A stretch of DNA of 5,972 nucleotides, taken from NCBI GenBank assembly GCA_905236605.1, contig CAJORD010000038.1, positions 1 to 5,972 on the forward strand, written 5' to 3'. Under the pieces are notes generated by a model. That model did no database searches. It saw only the letters and a program-made list of their open reading frames with translations, and was not told the origin of the DNA. Positions 1 through 5,408 of this stretch are shown piece by piece. The translations under genes were made by a program, and so were the position numbers. Every line of letters begins with the position of its first letter. The stretch's first letter is position 1. The stretch comes from an uncultured Synergistales bacterium. Its GTDB lineage: Bacteria; Synergistota; Synergistia; Synergistales; Aminobacteriaceae.

Positions 1-1134
1 CGGAAAAGTTATTGACGAAAAAGTTTTGAAACGCGACGCCGAAAGATTTAACGATGCTTCTTCGTAAGTTGAATCTATTGCCTGCAAAACTCCGCTCAAA
101 GTTAAAAACGCTATCGGAAACATTCCCATAGTTTGAACTAAAACGAGGCCGGGCAAACCGTAAATTGAAAAATTCAAGCCTATTACTCTAAGCCAGCGCG
201 TTATTAATCCGTTGTTGCCGAATAATAAAATTATTGAAAGCGTCAACGAGAAGGGCGGCGAGATTACAGGCAACACGCCCATAGTCGAGATTAATTTTTT
301 GCAAGGCGCGTTTGTTCGAGCAACCACGAATGCAAATAAAAATCCTACGAGCGTCGAGAAAGTCGCTGTCCAGCAGCCTAATTTCAAACTTCCCCACAAT
401 GCTGACATATAGCCTTCTGAATTTAGAATTGTCTTCCAGATCGAAAGAGAAAATTTCCCGTTTTCAATAAATGAAAGTCGCAGCGCCTCGAACAACGGAT
501 AAGCAACGAATACTAGGGTCATTAAGAACAAGCCCGCAAGCGCAAAGCCTACGATAGGATCGCGGCTAATCATTAATTGCCAAATTACGACAGCAAATAA
601 AATAAACGCTCCTAAGAAAAGAGTGTTTAACATTCTCATGAAGCCTTGTTCGCCATCGGTGTTGAATGCAAAAATTAAAGCGCCTTCGATATCGTGAGTT
701 TTAAGACTTACAGCAGGAGCAAAAAATATCGCCTGTTCTTCTTTTGTGCCGACTGTCCAATTTTTTGAAGCTCTGTAAATTTCTTCATAAGCTGCGTTAT
801 CGAATCCTTTTGAAAATTCCGGGTCTGTTGCAAAATTTTCGGTGAGTTTTGCTAAATCTGAATCGCCTTTGGGAGTTTCATTTAATTTTTCGCCCGGCAT
901 GGGAATTTCTGACACTAACGCGACTTTATATTCATTCGCTTCATCGGCCAAGCGCTTTAACCACGCGTCAACGTCTTCAGGCTCTGGATAACCTGCCGCG
1001 ACTGTCTCGACTGTTCTACGCTGAGCCGCACGGGACTGTTTCAAAAATTCATCGCGAACGCTCGTATATATCCACGCGCCAACAAGAACAACAAAAAGCA
1101 TCGTCAATAAAAAATTTATAAATCGTTTATTCAA
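1..1134 (-). CDS. ABC transporter permease, AfuB/FbpB-type, 3' end cut off by the window
   Basis: Inner-membrane permease of a binding-protein-dependent importer; only the first 378 residues are visible. The start is a TTG with GGAGGG 6 bases upstream; the first in-frame ATG (codon 12) falls inside TM1 and has no ribosome site. Visible order: TM1 (about 7-24), an extracytoplasmic segment (25-168), TM2 (169-188), then the usual permease core with TM3 (195-217), TM4 (248-271), TM5 (281-306) and TM6 (327-351). The core has the ferric-permease wording: an ARTNAP loop at 272-277, PVISPPF at 289-295, LLFGNNGLITRW at 303-314. The EAA loop that contacts the ATPase begins at EEASLNLSASRF (358-369) and reaches a Pro at 378. 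The N-terminal TM-domain-TM module is not part of the common 500-550-residue FbpB/SfuB layout; as I recall, the sugar-phosphate permease AfuB is about 690 residues and could hold such an extension. It follows the solute-binding gene and should be co-transcribed with it; the ATPase gene presumably lies beyond the edge. Family is sure, substrate is not. Confidence 0.88.
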   Translation of the reverse strand, partial: MNKRFINFLLTMLFVVLVGAWIYTSVRDEFLKQSRAAQRRTVETVAAGYPEPEDVDAWLKRLADEANEYKVALVSEIPMPGEKLNETPKGDSDLAKLTENFATDPEFSKGFDNAAYEEIYRASKNWTVGTKEEQAIFFAPAVSLKTHDIEGALIFAFNTDGEQGFMRMLNTLFLGAFILFAVVIWQLMISRDPIVGFALAGLFLMTLVFVAYPLFEALRLSFIENGKFSLSIWKTILNSEGYMSALWGSLKLGCWTATFSTLVGFLFAFVVARTNAPCKKLISTMGVLPVISPPFSLTLSIILLFGNNGLITRWLRVIGLNFSIYGLPGLVLVQTMGMFPIAFLTLSGVLQAIDSTYEEASLNLSASRFKTFSSITFP

Positions 1135-1140
1135 ATTTTT

Positions 1141-1148
1141 CCCTCCTT
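1141..1148 (-). promoter_or_regulatory. Ribosome binding site of the permease, fixes a TTG start
   Basis: Read on the minus strand this is AAGGAGGG, followed after 6 bases (AAAAAT) by TTG at 1134-1132. The near-perfect Shine-Dalgarno and good spacing decide the TTG start; no ATG or GTG lies at a suitable distance in frame. Confidence 0.8.
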
Positions 1149-1165
1149 TTTATTCATAAAAATAA

Positions 1166-1197
1166 TGAGGAATTAAGAAAAAATTCCTAACTCCTCA
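1166..1197 (-). terminator. Intergenic stem-loop between binding protein and permease (attenuator or mRNA 3'-end stabiliser)
   Basis: In the minus-strand transcript, bases 1197-1184 pair with 1179-1166 over 14 positions, with two G-U wobbles and no mismatches, closing a UUUU loop at 1183-1180. On the plus strand the wobbles become A-C mismatches, so the structure favours the minus-strand RNA. The stem ends 17 bases before the permease ribosome site and is followed by a U-rich run (UUAUUUUUAU). It lies 20 bases after the stop codon of the binding protein gene. Such hairpins after binding-protein genes typically act as partial terminators or block 3' exonucleases, giving more binding protein than permease. 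Which of the two applies here is not decided by sequence. Confidence 0.65.
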
Positions 1198-1217
1198 CTT
1201 CCAATTTTTAACTGAAA

Positions 1218-2219
1218 TTATTTTTCCGGTGCGGTTGAGATTTCTGCGTTCCAGCGTTCGAGAAGTCTTTCTTTATTAGCCGCGTCCCACTGGTCATCTT
1301 GATTAACAAGATTCATGTTATCAAGCGAGAAGCCTGTATCTGTCGGCGTAGCAAGTTTTGAAAGTGGAATGACGTACCAACGCGCGATTATATCCATAGC
1401 CTTCTGGCCAAGAACCCAGTCATATAATTTTTTCGCGTTGAGAGGATCGGGGCCATCTTTAAGAATCGACATTGAAGCGGTTTCAAATCCTGTTCCGTCT
1501 TCGGGGATAACGATTTCAATTTTCGCGCCTTCACGCTGTAATTTAATTTGGTCATGAAGATAGCCAATCGCGATTGGAATTTCGCCGAGAGCGCAGCTCT
1601 TGCCCGGTGCTGAACCTGAGCGCGTGAACTGTTCCACGGATTTTGAAAGCTCTTTGAAATATGCGAAGGCTTTATCTTCGTCGCCACCGTTGATTCTTAT
1701 AACGGTCGTTATCATGTTGTAAGCCGTTCCTGATGTACTCGGGTGAGCGACGCGAACTTTCTTTGCATACTCCGGCTTGATTAAATCGGCCCAACTCTTC
1801 GGCATTGCGAGCCCAAGCTCTTTAGCTCTTTCTGTGTTCATGCAGAACGCTATCGGCCCGACGTAAAGACCTGTCCAATAATTTTCAGGGTCGCGATAAC
1901 GTGCGGGAATGCTGCTGGCAACTCTCGAACGATAAGGCGTAGAAAGCCCGCGGAGTTTTGCTTCGATATGTTGAGTTCCGACACCGCCGACCCAAATTGA
2001 AGCCTGCGGATTTGCTCTTTCAGCTTCAAGACGCGCGATCGCTTCGCCACCGGAAAGTCTGACCCATTCGACTTTGATTCCTGTTTCTTCTTCAAAGGCA
2101 TCGAACAGAGCCTTCGCTAACGGTTCTTCCATCGTCGTATAAGCCTTGACGACTTCAGCAGCAAAAGCCGAGCCGCATAACATAGCGACTAACGCAAGAG
2201 TAAGCGCGAATTTCTTCAT
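1218..2219 (-). CDS. ABC transporter extracellular solute-binding protein, AfuA-like (iron-family fold, probably organophosphate or sugar-phosphate ligand)
   Basis: Secreted binding protein that delivers substrate to the permease encoded next. Of 333 residues, 1-20 form a signal peptide (MKKF, hydrophobic core, AFA cleavage site before AEVV). No lipobox cysteine is seen at the cleavage site, so it is either soluble in a periplasm or held by its partner. The mature part is a type-2 periplasmic-binding fold of the class often named iron(III) binding: KAYTTMEE (25-32) at the first strand, SIWVGGVGTQHIEA (74-87), the ligand-loop wording HPSTSGTAY (159-167), GSAPGKSCALGEIPIAIGYLH (202-222). The tyrosine pair that ferric-binding proteins use for iron is absent; the corresponding stretch reads GYLHDQ with H222 and D223, and E246 follows 23 residues after D223 in GTGFETAS. 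This matches the His205/Asp206/Glu229 spacing I recall for AfuA, which binds hexose phosphates. The ATG has AGGAGGT 9 bases upstream. Family is certain; the ligand is inferred. Confidence 0.92.
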   Translation of the reverse strand: MKKFALTLALVAMLCGSAFAAEVVKAYTTMEEPLAKALFDAFEEETGIKVEWVRLSGGEAIARLEAERANPQASIWVGGVGTQHIEAKLRGLSTPYRSRVASSIPARYRDPENYWTGLYVGPIAFCMNTERAKELGLAMPKSWADLIKPEYAKKVRVAHPSTSGTAYNMITTVIRINGGDEDKAFAYFKELSKSVEQFTRSGSAPGKSCALGEIPIAIGYLHDQIKLQREGAKIEIVIPEDGTGFETASMSILKDGPDPLNAKKLYDWVLGQKAMDIIARWYVIPLSKLATPTDTGFSLDNMNLVNQDDQWDAANKERLLERWNAEISTAPEK

Positions 2220-2228
2220 AGTATGAAG

Positions 2229-2235
2229 ACCTCCT
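2229..2235 (-). promoter_or_regulatory. Ribosome binding site of the binding-protein gene
   Basis: Minus strand reads AGGAGGT, 9 bases before the ATG at 2219. It is the strongest Shine-Dalgarno in the window, as expected for an abundant binding protein. It is complementary to a GGCCTCCT stretch at 2305-2312 upstream of the candidate promoter (see findings). Confidence 0.85.
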
Positions 2236-2267
2236 GTTAATAAAAATTTTGAAAAAAGTTTTGAATA

Positions 2268-2283
2268 TGTAAATTATATTACA
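2268..2283 (-). promoter_or_regulatory. Candidate promoter -10 for the transporter genes, inside an inverted repeat
   Basis: Minus strand carries a perfect TATAAT at 2278-2273, about 54 bases before the start codon, flanked exactly on both sides by TGTAA and TTACA (inverted repeat TGTAA-N6-TTACA). No convincing -35 hexamer sits at 16-18 bases upstream; that area is A/T tracts, which could serve as an UP-like element. The symmetric flanks could be an operator for a dimeric regulator, but short AT-rich repeats arise easily by chance. Confidence 0.4.
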
Positions 2284-2334
2284 CGCAGCAAAAATTTTTT
2301 TCGAGGAGGCCGTTTTTAAGATTAGATTTGATGA

Positions 2335-2817
2335 TTAAGTGAAAAGTTTTGCGAGAGCTTCGAGGACGTTATCGACTTGCGAAGAGTCTTTTACTCCAGT
2401 CTTGCACCATACGGCGAAGTGTTCGCAATTATTGAGCGCAAGATTATAACCGCCTTGTCCGATTCTGCTTCGGGCGCGCGCTACTGTTTCATCGCCGGAG
2501 TATAAATGATAACTCGCAGTCATTACGCGAAGTAATTGAATGAATCTCAAAAACTTATTCCCTCTGTAAGTGTTGCGGCTCATCATTGAAGCAATAAATT
2601 CTTGAGGTGTCGCTGGGAATGAACAAACAGAAAATTTTTCAGAGCCGTTCAAAAATTCTTCGAGCGAAGTTTCACGGACAACACCGTTAAAATCCTCCGG
2701 GCCGGTCTCGCCAGTGTAGTGTATCATCGTGTTTGAGGCTTTCACGTAAACTCCGAAATGACTGTAAAGCCCGCGATTTACTTTTATAACATCGCCGTTG
2801 TTAGCGTTTAATATCAT
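2335..2817 (-). CDS. LRAT-domain (NlpC/P60-like, NCEHF motif) protein, putative acyltransferase or thiol hydrolase
   Basis: A 160-residue protein that is essentially one lecithin:retinol acyltransferase domain, a circularly permuted papain-like fold. The three expected catalytic elements are all present: H20 in YSHFGVYV (18-25), H33 in MIHYTG (31-36), and the nucleophile C131 in NNCEHFAVWCKTG (129-141). GDVIKV (8-13) and the helix ARARSRIGQGGYNLAL (113-128) before the Cys are also family wording. Known members transfer acyl groups between lipids or hydrolyse phospholipids and thioesters; bacterial ones are mostly uncharacterised. There is no signal peptide or clear membrane helix, so it is likely cytoplasmic or peripheral. 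The ATG overlaps the end of the kinase gene by 17 bases and an in-frame TGA lies one codon upstream, so no longer form is possible. No good ribosome site is visible, pointing to translational coupling with the kinase. Domain call is firm; substrate unknown. Confidence 0.9.
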   Translation of the reverse strand: MILNANNGDVIKVNRGLYSHFGVYVKASNTMIHYTGETGPEDFNGVVRETSLEEFLNGSEKFSVCSFPATPQEFIASMMSRNTYRGNKFLRFIQLLRVMTASYHLYSGDETVARARSRIGQGGYNLALNNCEHFAVWCKTGVKDSSQVDNVLEALAKLFT

Positions 2818-3889
2818 AGTTCATATTCATGAGGCTGCGAATGCTCTCGACGTCGTCAATAATATTTGCGTCGCCGTGAATTGTGTGTTTAATCACGCTG
2901 CTTGCAACCGCGAAATTAATCATGTCCATAGGCTTATATTTATTCATCATTGCATATATCAATCCGCTCGCGAAAGCATCACCGCCGCCGACGCGATCCA
3001 AAATATTAAACGTGAATAATCTGCTCTCGAAAGTATGTCCGCCGTACCACATGAACGCCATTAAACTATTTTCGCTTCCCGTGTGAGCGTAACGGACGTG
3101 ACGCGCAATGCACTGTAAATTCGGATAACGCTCAACGAAATTTTGAAAGATTAAATCTTGTTGTTCATAATTTGGTTGGAACGGCACATCGTCTTTTAGG
3201 TCGCCTTTTGAGTGATCGCCTTCGTCGCGCCATAAGTGATAAGGTTCGATTCCGAAGAGGACATCAACGTATGGAAGGCAGCGCGTGCAAAAGTCCCGGG
3301 CTTCTTCCCATGTCCACAGCGTGCTTCGGAAGTTGCCATCAAAACTCACGGTTAAATTTTTTTCGCGAGCTTCTTTTAAACATTCGAGAGTAAACTCTGC
3401 GCAGCTTGGCGACAAAGCTGGCGTGATTCCGCTCATGTGTAACCAGTCGTAACCGTCGAGTAAATCATCTATATCGACGTCATCAAAATCAAATTCTGTT
3501 ATCGCGCTGTGCTTGCGGTCGTAAATGACTTTGCTGGGGCGAATCCCGTAGCCTGTTTCAAGATAATAAGTCCCGAGCCTGTGCGTGGGAGTTTCTTCGG
3601 GCGTGGTTAAGATTACGGGCGAGCAGTGAACGTCATTGCTTCGTAACATTCTAATTGCGCTTTTGCCTATGGAGTTGTCAGGGACGACGCTAAAAAATGT
3701 GCTGTCGATTCCAAGATTAGCAAGTGCGAGAGCGATATTAGCTTCGCTGCCGCCGTAACTTGCTTCAAAACTCGTAGCAACTCTTAATTTGTCGTAGTTG
3801 GGAGGTGTCAACCGCAACATGATTTCACCGATTGTTATAAATTTTTGCGGACTGACTAAATTTTTAGTAACAGGGTTGAAATTTTCCAT
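2801..3889 (-). CDS. kdgK: PfkB/ribokinase-family sugar kinase, 2-keto-3-deoxygluconate kinase type
   Basis: Cytoplasmic kinase that most likely phosphorylates 2-keto-3-deoxygluconate to KDPG, the step feeding hexuronate or pectin-derived sugar acids into the KDPG aldolase route. From the chosen start it has 362 residues, slightly longer than the usual 310-340. Seen: GEIMLRLTPP (21-30), PfkB signature 1 at YGGSEANIALALANLG (45-60), the KDG-kinase wording YYLETGYGIRPSKVIYDR (108-125), HMSGITPALS (151-160), FDGNFRSTLW (183-192), and signature 2 DRVGGGDAFASG (298-309) with the catalytic base D304. In signature 2 the anion-hole stretch is GGGD rather than the common GAGD. The ATG at 3889 is 2 bases after the miaB stop, with GGAGGT 12 bases upstream inside the last miaB codons; an in-frame GTG at 3937 would extend it but has no ribosome site. 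An insertion-like stretch at 223-245 (HSKGDLKDD...) adds length. The family is sure, the exact sugar acid somewhat less. Confidence 0.85.
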   Translation of the reverse strand: MENFNPVTKNLVSPQKFITIGEIMLRLTPPNYDKLRVATSFEASYGGSEANIALALANLGIDSTFFSVVPDNSIGKSAIRMLRSNDVHCSPVILTTPEETPTHRLGTYYLETGYGIRPSKVIYDRKHSAITEFDFDDVDIDDLLDGYDWLHMSGITPALSPSCAEFTLECLKEAREKNLTVSFDGNFRSTLWTWEEARDFCTRCLPYVDVLFGIEPYHLWRDEGDHSKGDLKDDVPFQPNYEQQDLIFQNFVERYPNLQCIARHVRYAHTGSENSLMAFMWYGGHTFESRLFTFNILDRVGGGDAFASGLIYAMMNKYKPMDMINFAVASSVIKHTIHGDANIIDDVESIRSLMNMNYDIKR

Positions 3890-3891
3890 TT

Positions 3892-5238
3892 TTAATTTTT
3901 GACCTCCGTCTTTAATATTTCGCCGTGAAGGCACCACGCTTCAGCAGAATTAATTTTCACGTTCACGAATTCGCCGAGCAAATTTTTTCCGCCCTCGAAA
4001 ATTACAACTTTGTCCGACGGCGTTCGGCCTTGTAATAAATTTTCTCCTTTCGGCGCGGGGCCGTCAACAAGAATTTCAAAAATTTTTCCCGTGAGAGCCT
4101 GATTAATCTCTAACGTGATTTTGTCTTGCAACTCGTTCAACGTCATCAAACGCTTTAATCTTAAATCTGTGGGCAAAGCGCCTTCCATTTTCGCCGCGGG
4201 CGTTCCGTCGCGTTCAGAATAAGCCGCGCTGTGCACCATGTCAAATTTAATTTCGCGCAAAGCGTTCATTGAGGCTTCAAAGTCTTCGTCCGTCTCGCTC
4301 GGAAATCCCACGATTAAATCTGTCGTAAGTCCGAGCCCGGGAACACGTTCACGAACCAATTTTATTTTTTCAAGATATTCGGCGTAAGTGTATTTTCGAT
4401 TCATTAATTTCAAAATTCGATCGCTGCCATTTTGAATAGGAAGATTTAACGACGGGCACACAGTCGGCTCGCTCGCCATTACGTCAACAATATCTTCTGT
4501 AAAATCCTGCGGCAATGACGTAACAAATCGAACGCGTTCTAATCCTTCCATGTGAGCGACTTGACGCAAGAGCCACGCGAAATTCAAATTTATATCTTTG
4601 CCGTAGCTGTTGACGTTTTGACCAAGCAAAGTGATTTCTTTCACGCCGTCTTTGATTAACATTTCGGCTTCAGAAAATATTTCTTCTGGTTTTCGTGAAA
4701 CAAATCGCCCGCGGACATACGGAACTATGCAATAAGTGCAAAAGTTGTCGCAGCCGTGAGCGATCGTGATATAGGCTTTGAATTTATTTTCGCGTTTTAT
4801 AGTTACGTTGTCAGAATCGAAATCGAGGCTATGAAATTCTCGTGCGTCAGTGTCAAGCAAGTTTAATCGTGATTTCGGGTGTTCATAAATTTGTTCAATA
4901 GCGTTCGGCAATAATCCAATATGACGAGGCCCGGCGACAAGTCGAACATAAGGGAATCTTTTTAGCGCGTTCTCGCCAATTCTTTGAGCTATACAGCCGG
5001 TTAGAGCGACTATAGGGCGCTGCAACTTTTTCCAAGACGCGTCATAAAGGCCGAGTTCGCTCCAGACTTTTTGTTCGGCCTTTGCCCGTACGCTACAGCC
5101 GGTTATCATAACGATGTCGGCTTCGGATTCGTCAACTTCTTGCCAGCCTCGCGAACTTAAAACCGTCCTCACTCGGTCGGCGTCGTAAACGTTCATCTGA
5201 CAGCCGTAAACTTTGACACAAAATTTTTTATCAGGCAT
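3892..5238 (-). CDS. miaB: tRNA-2-methylthio-N6-dimethylallyladenosine synthase (radical SAM methylthiotransferase)
   Basis: Adds the methylthio group to i6A37 of tRNAs reading UNN codons, using two 4Fe-4S clusters and SAM. The 448 residues are full length for the family. The N-terminal UPF0004 domain has the auxiliary-cluster cysteines C13 (YGCQMNVYDADR), C48 (ITGCSVRAKAEQK) and C82 (LTGCIAQR). The radical SAM domain starts at about 150 with C163, C167 and C170 (CDNFCTYCIVPYVRGR). Further family blocks are EITLLGQNVNSYG (201-213), TSLPQDFTEDI (240-250), LNLPIQNGSDRILKLMNRKY (264-283) and TTDLIVGFPSETDEDF (305-320). The TRAM RNA-binding domain covers about 377-443. GCQMN plus no extra domain indicates MiaB rather than MtaB or RimO. 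The second cysteine motif reads TGCSVR where NTCxVR is usual. Start ATG has GGGAG 5 bases upstream. It is the first gene of an operon with the kinase and LRAT gene. Confidence 0.93.
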   Translation of the reverse strand: MPDKKFCVKVYGCQMNVYDADRVRTVLSSRGWQEVDESEADIVMITGCSVRAKAEQKVWSELGLYDASWKKLQRPIVALTGCIAQRIGENALKRFPYVRLVAGPRHIGLLPNAIEQIYEHPKSRLNLLDTDAREFHSLDFDSDNVTIKRENKFKAYITIAHGCDNFCTYCIVPYVRGRFVSRKPEEIFSEAEMLIKDGVKEITLLGQNVNSYGKDINLNFAWLLRQVAHMEGLERVRFVTSLPQDFTEDIVDVMASEPTVCPSLNLPIQNGSDRILKLMNRKYTYAEYLEKIKLVRERVPGLGLTTDLIVGFPSETDEDFEASMNALREIKFDMVHSAAYSERDGTPAAKMEGALPTDLRLKRLMTLNELQDKITLEINQALTGKIFEILVDGPAPKGENLLQGRTPSDKVVIFEGGKNLLGEFVNVKINSAEAWCLHGEILKTEVKN

Positions 5239-5271
5239 TTATTCTCCCATAAGCAATATAAATTTTCCATA

Positions 5272-5300
5272 ACTATAACAATTCTTTGAGAATTTGCCAA
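5272..5300 (-). promoter_or_regulatory. Sigma-70-type promoter of the miaB operon
   Basis: On the minus strand TTGGCA (5300-5295) and TATAGT (5277-5272) are separated by exactly 17 bases. Transcription would start near 5265, giving a leader of about 27 bases before the miaB ATG. The spacer holds a perfect inverted repeat, AATTCT-N3-AGAATT (5280-5294), which could be an operator. Confidence 0.65.
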
Positions 5301-5318
5301 AAATTAATTTTTATAAGG

Positions 5319-5346
5319 TTGATAAATTAAACCTTTAATTTATAAT
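5319..5346 (+). promoter_or_regulatory. Sigma-70-type promoter of the orphan plus-strand gene, with a long palindrome in the spacer
   Basis: TTGATA (5319-5324) and a perfect TATAAT (5341-5346) are 16 bases apart, which puts the start near 5353 and leaves a leader of about 55 bases. The spacer and parts of both hexamers form an inverted repeat at 5322-5343 with perfect 10-bp arms (ATAAATTAAA and TTTAATTTAT) around a CC centre. The divergent miaB promoter lies 19 bases away, so a protein bound here could affect both. Confidence 0.65.
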
Positions 5347-5394
5347 ATTTTTACGTTGTTGATGAGGCCTTTACTAAAAAACATTTTTCAAACT

Positions 5395-5401
5395 TAAGGA
5401 G
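5395..5401 (+). promoter_or_regulatory. Ribosome binding site of the orphan gene
   Basis: TAAGGAG lies 7 bases before the ATG at 5409. It supports both the start choice and the view that this gene is really translated. Confidence 0.75.
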
Positions 5402-5408
5402 CAGCCGA

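Noticed and set aside
188..397. Minus-strand frame and the plus-strand frame at 212-412 within the permease
   Set aside because: The permease frame, which has the EAA motif and membrane segments, continues through here uninterrupted; these are shadows.
849..1121. Plus-strand open frame of 90 codons
   Set aside because: It is antisense to the permease's N-terminal domain, has no ribosome site and shows low-complexity non-protein-like translation.
1315..1557. Plus-strand open frame antisense to the binding-protein gene
   Set aside because: Shadow of a well-supported gene on the other strand; no ribosome site or family resemblance.
1388..1687. Minus-strand frames inside the binding-protein gene (also 1850-2101)
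   Set aside because: They overlap the certain reading frame entirely and carry no motif; shift-frame shadows.
2284..2334. Possible terminator after the LRAT gene
   Set aside because: The only symmetry is an A-tract/T-tract repeat (AAAAA/TTTTT) with no GC stem, so an intrinsic terminator is not supported.
2303..2340. GAGGAGG followed by ATG on the plus strand
   Set aside because: The ATG at 2330 opens a frame of only a few codons, and the spacing to the purine stretch is too long.
3890..3937. Longer kinase start at GTG 3937
   Set aside because: It would overlap miaB by 46 bases, has no ribosome site, and the extra residues match nothing in the family; ATG at 3889 has GGAGGT upstream.
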